Positions 32,026 to 42,527 of a stretch of DNA of 64,000 nt are shown piece after piece. The stretch's first letter is position 1; every line of letters starts with the position of its first letter. Source of the DNA: CAZYBO01 sp964645205 (GTDB taxonomy: Bacteria; Pseudomonadota; Alphaproteobacteria; Rickettsiales; SXRF01); contig CAZYBO010000004.1 of the NCBI GenBank assembly GCA_964645205.1, forward strand, positions 124,001-188,000, written 5' to 3'. The notes beneath the pieces were generated by a model. That model did no database searches. It saw only the letters and a list, made by a program, of their open reading frames with translations, and was not told where the DNA came from. Both the position numbers and the translations under genes were made by a program.

Positions 32026-32277
32026 TCAGAGCGGCATCGTACGTTCAAAATTACGCAGGTAGTTTTCAACACAGACGGAATCGACGCCATATTTACGCTC
32101 GACGAGGCGCGCAATGCGGCTACGGCTCGGCCCGGCGTGATCGACATCCGACGCCGAAAGCCGCTTCCATTGATCGAGCAGCTGCGTGCGCAGGGATTCC
32201 CAGTCGCATGCGATATAATCTTCCGAAAAATCGGGATAGAAACCGTTTAATGGCCTTGTTTGGAATATGCCGTACAT
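32026..32277 (-). CDS. Small protein with CsbD-like core
   Basis: 83 residues. The middle part (LRTQLLDQWKRLSASDVDHAGPSRSRIARLVERKYG, read in pieces) follows the CsbD layout: W-x2-L-(T/S)-x2-D-(L/V)-D-x2-G-x-R-x5-(V/I)-x-x-(K/R)-YG. CsbD is a general-stress protein of unknown mechanism. It has a longer, aromatic N-terminus than CsbD. It sits between the two response regulator copies on the opposite strand. A similarity by eye, to be checked by profile search. Confidence 0.55.
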   Translation of the reverse strand: MYGIFQTRPLNGFYPDFSEDYIACDWESLRTQLLDQWKRLSASDVDHAGPSRSRIARLVERKYGVDSVCVENYLRNFERTMPL

Positions 32278-32427
32278 AGTCCCTCCTGAAGCCTTGTTCC
32301 CTATACACGAGTCACCCTAGCCCATCGTCCCTAAAAGCTCCATATGCATTAACCCGGGACGTATAAACGGAACATAAATATCCAGTAAACACTGGCATAA
32401 CGCATAATAGTAAATACAATCGCGGGC

Positions 32428-33146
<719 letters not shown>

Positions 33147-33150
<4 letters not shown>

Positions 33151-33545
33151 GACGCGTCGGCTTTATTTTCAATGTGCAGCATGGCGTGGATCACATCCAC
33201 CAGTTCCTCCACCACGAAGGGCTTGGTCATATAGGCGTCCGCGCCGAGCTTTCGGGCAAGTGCGCGTGATTCCTGCTCGTTACGCACGGTAAGCACCAGC
33301 ACAGGCATGGGTTTGGATTTATGGATGCGCTTGAGGCGCGGTAAAATATTGAACCCTTCATGATCGGGAAGTCCAAGATCCAAAATCACAAGATCGGGGC
33401 GCATGGCTTCACACAACGCCATGCCGCCGGATGCCGTAGCCGCACCATCGAACCTTGCGCCCATCGCTTCCAGCGAAATGCGCAAGACGGTAAGCACGGA
33501 GTACGTGTCGTCAATGGCTACGATATGCCTGTTGGTAAGCGACAT
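33147..33545 (-). CDS. Stand-alone CheY-like receiver protein
   Basis: 132 residues from the ATG at 33545 (MSLTNRHIVAIDDTYSVL), with GAGGG 8 bp upstream. Receiver only: D pair at 12-13, phospho-acceptor D56 (LDLGLPDHEGF), T/K in LTVRNEQ and YMTKPFV. No output domain, so it may compete for or relay phosphate from the kinase whose 3' end it overlaps by 35 bp. Confidence 0.88.
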
Positions 33546-35556
33546 CCTGTTTATCCCTCGCATGGTGTGCCGATTCCGCGATGCGCCACAGCGGTAGCTG
33601 GAGCGTGAACAACCCGCCGCCATCCTTGTGATTGGCGGCGGTAATCCAACCGCCCTGCGCTTCCATTACCGCCTTGGCAATGGCAAGCCCCAGACCGGTG
33701 CCCGCCACCTGCGAATCTTTTTTCTGCAGGCGTGTGTATTTATCGAAGATACATCCCAGCTTCTCCTGAGGAATCCCCGCACCAAAATCGCGCACTTCGC
33801 AGAAAAAACCCTGCTCCCTGCTAACCCGGCTGCGTATTTCGATGCGCGTGCCCGGCTGCGTGTATTTGCAGGCGTTGTCGATAAGGTTCTGCAGCACCTG
33901 CTCCGTCATCAGCAGATCCATGCACACTTCCACCCCCGCCGGGCAGGGATAGACCGTCAGCGAGTGCTGTTTGCAGCGCTGCTGCAAACGGCGCGTAACG
34001 TTCTCGATCATGCTTTCCACATCGTGCCATTCCTTGCGGAACTGGATGTTGCCGCTCTCGAGCCGCGTCATGTCGAGAATGTTAGTGATAAAATTATCCA
34101 GCCGCTGCGCTTCCTCGACCGCGGTTTCCAGCAGCTCGTCGCGCTTCTGCACCGTCAATCGCTTACCGAGGCTACGGTACACGCTGAGCGCGCCGATAAT
34201 CCCGGCAAGTGGTGTCTTGAAATCATGCGATACGCTGGAAAGCAACATCGCACGCAATTTTTCGCGCTCCTCGCGCAGGCGCGTTTCCTCCATCGAACGC
34301 TCCAGCCCGATATGTTGCAGGATAGTGGCCGTCTGGTCGGCGATCGCAGTCAGCAGTTGGCCGAACCATGCGTCGAGCTTCACCTTGCCTGAAGGCTTGA
34401 CACCGAGCACCCCCACCTCGCCCGCCGTCGAGATCATCGGCTCGAAACGCCAGCTGGCACCGGGATTATAGAGCGAACCGAGGCCTGTGGTGCGCATATC
34501 GCTCCAGCAGCCTGCGAGCGCTTTCTTGTCGCCATCTTCAAGCTCCAGCCCTTGCGGCACGGCAGCTTCAATCATTTCGTGATTCAGCGCGGAGGGCATG
34601 AAAAACGCCACCTTCACTTCCAGCATGCGCTCCAGCCTGCGCTGCAGCGTTTGCAGCGCTTCGTCGCGCGAGTGCGTTTCGGACGCGACACGATAGAGCG
34701 TAAATAGCGCCTGCGTGCTGCGCTCACGCCGCGCCGCCTTCTGCGCGTAATTGCGCGCGCGGCTGGTAAACAACGCCACCAGCAGGGCGGCGGAAAGAAA
34801 CAGCCCCATGCTGATAATGTCGGTCACCGTACTGACCTTGATTTCATTGTACGGCAGAGTGAAATAATAATTCACCGTAAGAAAACTCGCCACCGATGCC
34901 ACCAGCCCCGGCAGCAGCCCATAGCGCCCGGCCACGAACGCACAGGCGATCATGAACAGCAGCCCCACATTCTGGTCGTTGATGCGAAACAGCGCGGGCG
35001 GCAACAGCCATTGCAGCAGCAGCGCGCCGCCATACGCGACGCCGACGGCCATCAGCGCATATAGGCTGTCCTGCGGTCGCAAGCTGCCGAAGCGGATTTT
35101 TTCCCGCAGGCTACGATGGTAGGATTGCCCGGACAGCGGCACGATTTCCACCTGCGTGTAACGGCTGGCGATATGCACCATGCGCATCCATGGCGGACTG
35201 CGGAACATGAAGCGGCGCTCCTCAGCCTCGATGCTGCCGACGATCACCAATGCAAGCCGCAGCTTTTCTTTCTCAAGGAGCGCTTCCAGACCTTTCTCAA
35301 GCGTTTCCGCTTCGATATGCGCCACCTCGCCGCCCATGTGCTCGGCTGCCGTCAGCAGGCGCAACATACGCTCGCGCGGGGCGTCTTCCATTTGCCGCGC
35401 ATCGGCGGGCGTTTCGATAAAAACGGCACGCCACTTGCATTGTTTTTCCTGCGCACGCTGGCGGGCAGCGCGCAACAGCCTGAGCGCCTTCGGGTGTTCC
35501 TCAATGCAAGCGATAATAAGCTGGCGAGGGGATGTGCTGGTACTATCGGCTAGCAT
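33511..35556 (-). CDS. KdpD-like sensor kinase without the N-terminal KdpD domain
   Basis: 681 residues. Usp-like domain about 10-140, a DUF4118 four-helix membrane block about 165-265 (with FRINDQNVGLLFMIACAFVAG in pieces and VNYYFTLPYNE), GAF-like region about 275-415, HisKA with H444 (SSVSHDFKTPLAGIIG), ATPase with N box (NLIDNACKYTQ), G1 DFGAGIP and G2 GTGLGLAIA. Classical KdpD has about 200 further N-terminal residues that bind c-di-AMP or ATP and are missing here. Three KdpE-like regulators and one receiver lie around, with no potassium pump genes. Confidence 0.93.
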   Translation of the reverse strand: MLADSTSTSPRQLIIACIEEHPKALRLLRAARQRAQEKQCKWRAVFIETPADARQMEDAPRERMLRLLTAAEHMGGEVAHIEAETLEKGLEALLEKEKLRLALVIVGSIEAEERRFMFRSPPWMRMVHIASRYTQVEIVPLSGQSYHRSLREKIRFGSLRPQDSLYALMAVGVAYGGALLLQWLLPPALFRINDQNVGLLFMIACAFVAGRYGLLPGLVASVASFLTVNYYFTLPYNEIKVSTVTDIISMGLFLSAALLVALFTSRARNYAQKAARRERSTQALFTLYRVASETHSRDEALQTLQRRLERMLEVKVAFFMPSALNHEMIEAAVPQGLELEDGDKKALAGCWSDMRTTGLGSLYNPGASWRFEPMISTAGEVGVLGVKPSGKVKLDAWFGQLLTAIADQTATILQHIGLERSMEETRLREEREKLRAMLLSSVSHDFKTPLAGIIGALSVYRSLGKRLTVQKRDELLETAVEEAQRLDNFITNILDMTRLESGNIQFRKEWHDVESMIENVTRRLQQRCKQHSLTVYPCPAGVEVCMDLLMTEQVLQNLIDNACKYTQPGTRIEIRSRVSREQGFFCEVRDFGAGIPQEKLGCIFDKYTRLQKKDSQVAGTGLGLAIAKAVMEAQGGWITAANHKDGGGLFTLQLPLWRIAESAHHARDKQDVAYQQAYRSH

Positions 35557-35720
35557 GGCGATACTCGCTGGTTAGTAAACAAACTGCAACAAATGGTATA
35601 AAAAATCCATAATAATCCCGTGCCATATGCCGCCGGCGAGCCGATAATTTCTTGTGCTGCGCGGGAAGATACGATAGCTTCGCCTGCCGCAGCTACCATC
35701 GGGACAGTGAGGGAAACGTT

Positions 35721-36503
35721 ATGAACGCACCTTTATACCGAACCATAGCCCGCACCGCGCTCTGCCTCGCCGCAGCCGGGATACTGGCATCCTGCGGCAC
35801 GGGCGAACCGCCAGCCGCGCCACCCCGCGTCGTCCATAAGAAGCCCGCCAAGCCCAAGCCGGTCGCCCCCGAGCCGGAACCGGAAGTGGCGCTCTACACA
35901 GCGGAAGCATATGTATGGAATCTGGCAATGGCGCAGTTCCCCAAGGGCAACCGCATAGGCAATTTCGCCGTGGTGGACGCCTACGCCTCCCAGCCCGCCC
36001 ACGAAGCGGAGCGGCTGAACCTGCTCATCCTCCAGTATACGCGCAAGGGCGATGCGCAAAAGCAGCAGGTCGCCTTCCCGCTTTCTTCACCGCCCGAATT
36101 TTCCGGTTTGCCCGCGCTGATGCAACGGCTGAACGTTGCACCCTACACACTGCACGACCTGCGCGTCGCCTCTGCGGATATTTCGCCTTCCATCGTGCTC
36201 GCCCTGCCCGATGAGCTGCCCAATGATGCGGAAACGGTGATTATCGCACAGGAACAGCGCTTGCTGGAGAGCGCTACGTCCCTGAGCGCACCCGACAGCA
36301 TCCGCATGCAATTGCAACTGCTCGCATTTTTTATCCAGCACCGCCACCGTGATGCAGCCTACCTCACCGCAGATAATGTAAAAAAAGCGATCGCCGCGCT
36401 ACCACATGAACAGCCTACGGACGTCGAAACTATCGACCAGCTATCGCAGGAGCTGGAGGCACTGGAAAGCGATCTGCGCAAAGCGATGCCGTTTACTTTG
36501 TAA
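35721..36503 (+). CDS. Predicted lipoprotein, unknown function
   Basis: 260 residues from the ATG at 35721 (GAGGG 7 bp upstream); a longer frame start is not needed. Lipoprotein signal with lipobox LASC (MNAPLYRTIARTALCLAAAG, then ILASC). A Pro/Lys-rich linker (HKKPAKPKPVAPEPEPE) then an alpha-rich domain with no recognised family. It converges with the SRPBCC gene, overlapping by 11 bp. Confidence 0.75.
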   Translation: MNAPLYRTIARTALCLAAAGILASCGTGEPPAAPPRVVHKKPAKPKPVAPEPEPEVALYTAEAYVWNLAMAQFPKGNRIGNFAVVDAYASQPAHEAERLNLLILQYTRKGDAQKQQVAFPLSSPPEFSGLPALMQRLNVAPYTLHDLRVASADISPSIVLALPDELPNDAETVIIAQEQRLLESATSLSAPDSIRMQLQLLAFFIQHRHRDAAYLTADNVKKAIAALPHEQPTDVETIDQLSQELEALESDLRKAMPFTL

Positions 36504-37014
36504 CCACCGACTTCAGGCTGGCGAGCCCCTGATCGAACTGTGCGTTCAGCATGTTTGTACAGTTGAATAACAAACCGGCAGCCTTTCCTACCAGATTGTT
36601 CCGGCCGTACATGCTCCATGATACGAGCGTCTGGCCATCCTCTTGCCTGAAGGTGAATTCAGCCTCGTTAGTCGCCTTGAACGGTTTCATGAATTCCAGC
36701 CTGAATGCGATGCGCTCGCCGGGTACGCTTTCGGTAATCGTCATCCTGCCCTCACCCACCTTGCGGTTGCCCGCCCAGTGCATCGAAGCGCCGACTCCCT
36801 CTTCGGGGCCTTCAAAATTGTTTTTTGCAGATGGGTCAATCTTCGCCCAGGGCGACCACGCATCCCATTTGCGCAGATTATTCACGTGCGGGAATATGGC
36901 CGAAGGCATCGCCGGTATCAGCAGCGTTCGTACAATGCGAAACTCGGAAGGTTGTTTCGAGGCGATAAATAAAAATCCGCCGACGATAGCCAGAAACCCT
37001 AATATAAAACCCAT
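36493..37014 (-). CDS. SRPBCC-family (polyketide cyclase-like) protein with membrane anchor
   Basis: 173 residues. N-terminal hydrophobic segment (MGFILGFLAIVGGFLFIAS), then a START/Bet-v1-type lipid-binding fold: VNNLRKWDAWSPWAKIDP, GMSMHW-like segment GASMHWAGN, ITESVPGERIAFRLEF, and the C-terminal long helix. Members bind hydrophobic ligands. Often next to metabolic or envelope genes; no specific ligand can be named. Confidence 0.85.
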   Translation of the reverse strand: MGFILGFLAIVGGFLFIASKQPSEFRIVRTLLIPAMPSAIFPHVNNLRKWDAWSPWAKIDPSAKNNFEGPEEGVGASMHWAGNRKVGEGRMTITESVPGERIAFRLEFMKPFKATNEAEFTFRQEDGQTLVSWSMYGRNNLVGKAAGLLFNCTNMLNAQFDQGLASLKSVVTK

Positions 37015-37158
37015 ACACCCTCCCCTTTAGCGTGTTGCGCGCCTGCCATGTATAGGGCTTTTTTTGCATTTATGCACCTAATACGTGGCTTGGCAGGAAT
37101 AGGTAGAGCCGCTACAAGCGGCGCCATCCACACGCGGCAGGAAATAAAGCTACAAGCC

Positions 37159-38553
37159 TTATTTATTGCGGCTTACACGCGCTATAAGAGGATTTTTCAG
37201 TTTGAGCGAGATGCCCGGAGCCATGCGGTTGCCGACCTTGTTCAAGGCGGTAACGTCGAACAGGGGCAGCAATTTGGCGATGATCGTTTTGGCTTCCATA
37301 TCCACGAACATATGTCCGCTGCATTTGCGCGGGCCTAAGGAAAACGGGAAGTATAGACCGTCATCGATCGCCGCTTCTTTCTCCGGCGCAAACCGTTCGG
37401 CGATGAAGCTGTTGGGATGCTCCCACCATTTCGGATGTCGGTGCATCGCCAGTTGCGACAGTACGATGGCGCTCCCCTTCTCCACTTTGAAATCGCCGAG
37501 CATATCGTCCTCAATCGGCTCGCGCCCCGTCATCCAGAACGGCGGATAGAGGCGCATGGTTTCCTTGAACACCATCGACAAATATCCCATTTTCTGCACG
37601 GCATCGAAGCTCAGGCTGCTGCTGTCGGTGGTGGCGGTGCAGGGCGCGCTGGCCGTGATGTCGTCGCGCAGCCTGCGCTTAACATCTTCGCGGTCGTCGA
37701 GCATGTACCAGAACCACTGCATGAGGATCGAGGTGCTCTCAAACCCTGCAAATACCATGCTTACGCAATGGTCGCGTATGTCGGCGTCGCTGAAATGTTC
37801 AGGGTCGTTTTTCTGCGCGTTCACCAGCAGCGCGAGCATGTTGTGCTTGTCGGCAAGCCCTGTGCTACGATAGTGCTCGGCCAATAATTTGATGCGATTG
37901 TCTACATTGGCGAGTTCTTTTTTGAAACGAAAATAGGCGGGCGTGCAGAACAGTTTCCTGAGATCGATATCGGGAATCAGGCGGATGTTTTTTAGGTAAT
38001 CGATCAGCACGCTGTAGGAATGGTGAAGCGAAATTACGGCTTCGTCGTCGATGTCCCGGCCGAAGATGGATTTGAGGATAACCTCAGTGGTTATCTTCGC
38101 CATTTCCTCGGTGATGTTGATGTCCACCGTGCCATGCTCCGTGAGCGCCAACCATTTACGCTTGTATTTCTCGCTTACCTCGCCCACCACGTCGAAATAA
38201 TATCCGGCGGTGCGCTCGCGGTTGAACATGGGCTGGATTTTCTGGCGGTCGCGCTTCCATTTCTCGCCGTTACTGGTGAGAAGACCGAGACCGATCGCGG
38301 ATTCAAAGCGTATGTAGGGTTTGCTTTTGCGGTAGTTCTTATGGTTTTCCACCAGCACGTGGCGCACGAGGTCGGGATGGTTGAGCTGCACCGCCTTCTG
38401 GCCGAGGATGGTGAAGGAAATAATGTCGCCGCACTGCTGCGACAAATTCATCATGAAGTTCAGGGGATCGAACAAAGCGGGCAGCAACGGCCCGATAACG
38501 GGCGGGGCTTTCAACCGTGTCACGGTATAGCTCTGTTTGGACAGCTCGCTCAT
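37159..38553 (-). CDS. Cytochrome P450 monooxygenase
   Basis: 464 residues. I-helix AGFESTS (269-275), ExxR (E331-R334 in KETMRLYPP), PERF-like AERFAP, and heme-ligand C411 in FSLGPRKCSG. The architecture and spacing fit eukaryote-like CYP4/CYP102-type or CYP97-like clades that act on fatty acids or terpenes more than the short bacterial P450s. No ferredoxin or reductase is next to it, so the redox partner is elsewhere. It shares its strand with the TonB receptor upstream. Confidence 0.95.
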   Translation of the reverse strand: MSELSKQSYTVTRLKAPPVIGPLLPALFDPLNFMMNLSQQCGDIISFTILGQKAVQLNHPDLVRHVLVENHKNYRKSKPYIRFESAIGLGLLTSNGEKWKRDRQKIQPMFNRERTAGYYFDVVGEVSEKYKRKWLALTEHGTVDINITEEMAKITTEVILKSIFGRDIDDEAVISLHHSYSVLIDYLKNIRLIPDIDLRKLFCTPAYFRFKKELANVDNRIKLLAEHYRSTGLADKHNMLALLVNAQKNDPEHFSDADIRDHCVSMVFAGFESTSILMQWFWYMLDDREDVKRRLRDDITASAPCTATTDSSSLSFDAVQKMGYLSMVFKETMRLYPPFWMTGREPIEDDMLGDFKVEKGSAIVLSQLAMHRHPKWWEHPNSFIAERFAPEKEAAIDDGLYFPFSLGPRKCSGHMFVDMEAKTIIAKLLPLFDVTALNKVGNRMAPGISLKLKNPLIARVSRNK

Positions 38554-38587
38554 GCGGCAAGCCTAGCACAGGCAAATCTACGCGGCA

Positions 38588-40594
38588 CTAAAATTTAACC
38601 GCTACGCTCCCATACACGCTGCGCCCGATTTCAGCAGCGCTTTTATAGAAGAAGGGCGAGAATTCCTGATGGCGGTCGTCGAAGAGATTCTGCCCTACGA
38701 GGCTGACTTCAAGCCCCTTCGTGACTTCGTAGGAAAACCTCGTGTCGAAACGATGGTAACCCGGAACGCCCACGCCGCTTAAGTCATCCACAAAATACAG
38801 CGCATTGGTCATCTCTATGTTATACGGGAACAGGTAGGTGGAGCGCATGTTGAACTGGTGCTTCGGGTGCTTGCCCACGAACGAGTAGCCGATGCTCGAC
38901 TTGCTGTCGAAAACAAGGCTGATATAGCTATACGAACCGGCCATCTGCCACTGGTTCGACACGTTCCATTTCGCCGAGAGTTCAGCCCCCATCGACCGCG
39001 CGGAGTTGGTATTTTCCGCAAGCACAGGCTGGAATACGTACGCACCCGGGACAACCGCCGTGCCTAAATTGCCGTTGAAGATTTTGTCGTAATCGTTGTA
39101 AAACGCCGCGGCATCAAGCGCCAGCGACTTGGTGGGTTGGATGCGGTAGCCGAGCTCATACGCGGTCAGCTCTTCCGAATCGAGGCTCGTATTGCCGACC
39201 AGAGAAAGTACGGTGGGAATCGGCACCGCCATGGACGGCGGTACGATAACCAGACTTTGCTGCACGGAGTTCGTGCCGGGGCTTGGCGTATGCACAGCGC
39301 GCGACACCGACGCCCATACGGTCTGGTTGTCGGCGGCCAGCCACGAAAGCCTTGCGCTGGGCTGCACTTCCACGCCGGTATAGCTGTTATGCTCGAACTT
39401 GGAGCCGAGCGTTAGGAAAACCTCGCTGGGGATAAGCGTGAATTTATCCTGCACGAAAGCGCTGAGCAGGTTGTCGTTGCGGTTGCTGGGGATAAGCGCG
39501 TATTGCGCCGAGCTGGGATCGTTCTTGCTGTTGATGAAGCGATAGCCGCCGCCCCACACGATTTCCTGCCCGCTCCACCCTGTCCACACTTGCTGGAAAT
39601 CAACGTCGAACGTGTTGGTTTCGTCGTTGAAGAAGCTGGTTTTGTAGAAGGTGTTGTCGAAATAGGCCTGCAGCGAGATTTGCGAATCCTTGCTGGTCTT
39701 GCGCTCCCACTTCGCCATGATATTGCCGCCGCTGGCCTTTGCGCCTTCAGCGGGCGTGCTGTACGTACCGGAAGTAAGGTCGGGTATGGTGTAGTTGATG
39801 TCCTCGTCGATGCTGTAAATATCACCCTGGATATTCAGCTTGTCGCCGTCCATGATTTTTGAATCGCTGCGGAACCCGGCCTGGCTTTTATGCCAGTTAT
39901 CGTTCGCGCTGCTACCGTTGGGTCTAAATTCAGAATTATAGTCGGTATATTTCGCGTAAGTGCGGATATGGCTTTCTTCGGCCAGCTTGCCGCCGTAACG
40001 CATCGAGCCGATACCGCGAACCTGATTACCCGCGCTGGCGACCGCAAGGCCACCCTGCGTGTCCTTCGCGCTCTTGGTGATGATGTTGATTACGCCGTTG
40101 ACCGCGTTGGCGCCCCACAGCGTCGCGCCGGGGCCGCGGATAACTTCGATGCGGTCGATATCCTCGAGCATCGTATCCTGCACTTCCCAGATTACGCCGG
40201 AGAAAAGATGCGAATAAATCGTGCGGCCATCCATCAGCACCAGCAGTTTGTTCGAGAACTGGTCGTTGCTGCCGCGCGACGTTACCGTCCAATCGTGGGA
40301 ACCTGCGCGCGTGACCGTGATGCCCGGCACCATGCGCAATAATTCAGGGATGGCGGTGGCGCCGGAACGCTTGATATCTTCCTGCGTGATTACGTAAATC
40401 GCAGCGGCGGCTTCGGTTTCTTTCTCCGCCTTCTTGGATACGGAGGTGACCTCGATATTGGATAATTGCTCAAGGGACAGGTTCAGCAATTCGCTCGGCT
40501 CCATTTCCGGCGCGGCATAGGCGGCGGGCGCCAGCAATGGGCAGGACGCCAGTATCGTCGTCAGTGCGAGTGCACGCAAATTCCCTTGTATCAT
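38588..40594 (-). CDS. TonB-dependent outer-membrane receptor
   Basis: 668 residues, signal peptide to about residue 27 (APAAYAA). A TonB-box-like start of the mature part is followed by the plug domain with IPELLRMVPGITVTR, LLVLMDGRTIYS and IEVIRGPGATLWGANAVNGVINI (pieces), and a 22-strand barrel ending in VYGSVAVKF (final Phe, as required for BAM). The RGPGATLWGANAVNG form is common to catecholate siderophore and cobalamin-type receptors; ligand unknown. Possibly in one unit with the P450 gene 34 bp downstream. Confidence 0.95.
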   Translation of the reverse strand: MIQGNLRALALTTILASCPLLAPAAYAAPEMEPSELLNLSLEQLSNIEVTSVSKKAEKETEAAAAIYVITQEDIKRSGATAIPELLRMVPGITVTRAGSHDWTVTSRGSNDQFSNKLLVLMDGRTIYSHLFSGVIWEVQDTMLEDIDRIEVIRGPGATLWGANAVNGVINIITKSAKDTQGGLAVASAGNQVRGIGSMRYGGKLAEESHIRTYAKYTDYNSEFRPNGSSANDNWHKSQAGFRSDSKIMDGDKLNIQGDIYSIDEDINYTIPDLTSGTYSTPAEGAKASGGNIMAKWERKTSKDSQISLQAYFDNTFYKTSFFNDETNTFDVDFQQVWTGWSGQEIVWGGGYRFINSKNDPSSAQYALIPSNRNDNLLSAFVQDKFTLIPSEVFLTLGSKFEHNSYTGVEVQPSARLSWLAADNQTVWASVSRAVHTPSPGTNSVQQSLVIVPPSMAVPIPTVLSLVGNTSLDSEELTAYELGYRIQPTKSLALDAAAFYNDYDKIFNGNLGTAVVPGAYVFQPVLAENTNSARSMGAELSAKWNVSNQWQMAGSYSYISLVFDSKSSIGYSFVGKHPKHQFNMRSTYLFPYNIEMTNALYFVDDLSGVGVPGYHRFDTRFSYEVTKGLEVSLVGQNLFDDRHQEFSPFFYKSAAEIGRSVYGSVAVKF

Positions 40595-40680
40595 TCCATA
40601 GCCCCTATGTGGCTGAAATTACTTGGCACACTACAAGGGAATAACGGAACCGGATTAAAAATTGCTTAATGAAAAATGGA

Positions 40681-40701
40681 AAATGCCACAGTGCGGCATT
40701 T
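40681..40701 (-). terminator. Candidate terminator after the acyltransferase gene
   Basis: AAATGCC / GGCATTT stem (7 bp, 7-nt loop) followed on the minus strand by T-rich sequence. It lies 17 bp past the stop of the gene at 40718 and before the TonB receptor. Confidence 0.55.
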
Positions 40702-40717
40702 ATGTCGCTTCCAATTG

Positions 40718-41461
40718 TTAATCAATCAGCGCGAGCTGCGGCCTTGCTTCCTCTGCCGGTTCCTGCGCTTTCTGCGACATTTCAGGCGTATCGGTGCACA
40801 GGCTGGAGAGGTTGGACAGGGTAACATACCATTTGGCGTCACGGATCAGCGGATGCTCCGGCACCTCGACTTCGTTGCAGATGCGCGTGCTCTTCACCCC
40901 GAAGCTGTTGGCGATAAGGCGCCAGTTGCGCGCGAGCGGCAGGGTGGACTTAGCGAACAGGTAGTGGATGTTCATGCTCACGACCTTATCGTACATTACC
41001 TTGCAGAGGCCGTGGAAAATATCTTCGTCGCCGGTATCTTCCATGATCGCGAAGCGGGAGATTTCACCATGGCGCACATTGAGCAGCGGCAGGTCGGGGA
41101 ATACGTCGCGTAGCTTGAAACCTTCTTCTTCCATCGGCAACTCCCACATCTCATCGCGCTCGCGCACGGTGAGCCTGACACCACCAAGGCACAGCCTGCC
41201 CCTGCGGGCGACGAGGATATAGCTCAGCTTGTCGTGGACATCTTCTTCCGATTTGAATTTGGTCGTATCATACATTTTCTGATACATGCTCTCGCGGAGA
41301 CGATAATACTGGTGCAGCAGCGCGCGGTTCTGTGTGAATTCATAGATAACGGGCTCGCCGCCGCCGTACGGTTTTGAATAACGCCTGATGGCGGCTGCCT
41401 GCAGCGCCTCAAGAATGTTCCTGGGTTTTGAATTATCCCTGTAGAGAGTAGGGTTTGCCAT
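40718..41461 (-). CDS. LuxI/FeeM-like N-acyl transferase (GNAT fold)
   Basis: 247 residues. YYRLRESMYQKMYD with the R-x-R/E pattern, DDK-like acidic residues, then LCLGGVRLTVRERDEMWELPME and EISRFAIM match the order of elements in autoinducer synthases and N-acyl amino acid synthases: an N-terminal substrate helix, the G-x-V/A-R-L strand, and an E-x-S-R-(F/L)-x-(V/I) strand. The tail (SQKAQEPAEEARPQL) is acidic. No luxR-type regulator is adjacent. Product unknown; acyl homoserine lactone or acyl amino acid both possible. Confidence 0.65.
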   Translation of the reverse strand: MANPTLYRDNSKPRNILEALQAAAIRRYSKPYGGGEPVIYEFTQNRALLHQYYRLRESMYQKMYDTTKFKSEEDVHDKLSYILVARRGRLCLGGVRLTVRERDEMWELPMEEEGFKLRDVFPDLPLLNVRHGEISRFAIMEDTGDEDIFHGLCKVMYDKVVSMNIHYLFAKSTLPLARNWRLIANSFGVKSTRICNEVEVPEHPLIRDAKWYVTLSNLSSLCTDTPEMSQKAQEPAEEARPQLALID

Positions 41462-41555
41462 AAATACTAACCGCGCGGATTAAAATTAACTAAATCTTAA
41501 TAATTACAAAACCCGAAAAACACAATAGGTAATTTTTTCCTACTTATCATATATT

Positions 41556-42446
41556 TTAGGTCGTGGCAATGTGCATATCTTCTCCAATAGCATGATTGTC
41601 ATCGAATTTTTGCCCCATGTACCTTTTGTGCAACGCGCCATAGGCGATTTGCTCCCGCACGGAAAAACCTGCATTTTTCATGAATTTTGGCACTTCCGGC
41701 AGGGGAATCGTCCATTGGAACGGGCTTTTTTCCTTATGTAAGTAGAGCGTCTGCACGCAATGCCCGGCAGCCGAAGTCACTTTTTTCGCAGGCAGGGTCG
41801 TGAATACGAGCGGCGAGGCGGGCGCGGAAAGCTGGCGGATTTCATGCAGGATGCGCACGACGCTTTCTTCCGGGATGAACATGAAAAACCCTTCCGCGAT
41901 CCACAGCGTGGGTATACCCACGTCGTGCAATCTGGCACGCAGCAAAATTCCCGGCAGCGGATCGCGCAGGTCGCCCTCGATACACTCCACGTTGCCGGGC
42001 ATCGCAACGGAGGCAGCTCGTAGCGCGGCAAGTTTGAACGCCTGCGATTCCTGCGTATCGATCTCGATGAACTTCACCGCGGGATATTCCTTCGCAAGGC
42101 GCAACGCGAGCACGTCGAGCCCCGCGCCGAGGATCACCACCTGCTTTATCTCCCCTGCCCCGAGCAGCGCACGCGCCTGCTTCTCGATTTCTTTTTTCCT
42201 GAAATAGAAATGCCTGAGCCTGCCCTTATTGGTCACCAGCTCACCGATGGCATATTGCCACGCATACGGCAGGCTGTGGATAAAGCGGGAGATGAGCCGC
42301 GTACCGCTGGCGGCGTCAGACAACGGCTTGTAATATGAAAGCGCGGCGCTATCCTCCGCGCGGCCGAAGGCAGGATTGTGCATCGCCGCAACCGTGCCCT
42401 GCATAACGAACCACGCCGTGAAATTGGGTTTTGGCCGAAACGTCAT
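41556..42446 (-). CDS. SAM-dependent methyltransferase (leucine carboxyl methyltransferase family)
   Basis: 296 residues. SAM-binding segment QVVILGAGLDVLALRLAKEYP, acidic strand FIEIDTQESQAFK, and WIAEGFFMFIPEESV, the LCM/TcmP-type motif order. The family O-methylates carboxyl or phenolic groups of small molecules or proteins. It follows speD by 81 bp on the same strand and may belong to that operon; upstream the acyl transferase follows at 94 bp. Confidence 0.85.
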   Translation of the reverse strand: MTFRPKPNFTAWFVMQGTVAAMHNPAFGRAEDSAALSYYKPLSDAASGTRLISRFIHSLPYAWQYAIGELVTNKGRLRHFYFRKKEIEKQARALLGAGEIKQVVILGAGLDVLALRLAKEYPAVKFIEIDTQESQAFKLAALRAASVAMPGNVECIEGDLRDPLPGILLRARLHDVGIPTLWIAEGFFMFIPEESVVRILHEIRQLSAPASPLVFTTLPAKKVTSAAGHCVQTLYLHKEKSPFQWTIPLPEVPKFMKNAGFSVREQIAYGALHKRYMGQKFDDNHAIGEDMHIATT

Positions 42447-42527
42447 AGGCGGCTTTCAACTGCGGGTGGCTGGAAAATCGTTCTGTTCCAAAAGAGGATA
42501 CAAAAGCCATCCACATTCCGCAACAGC

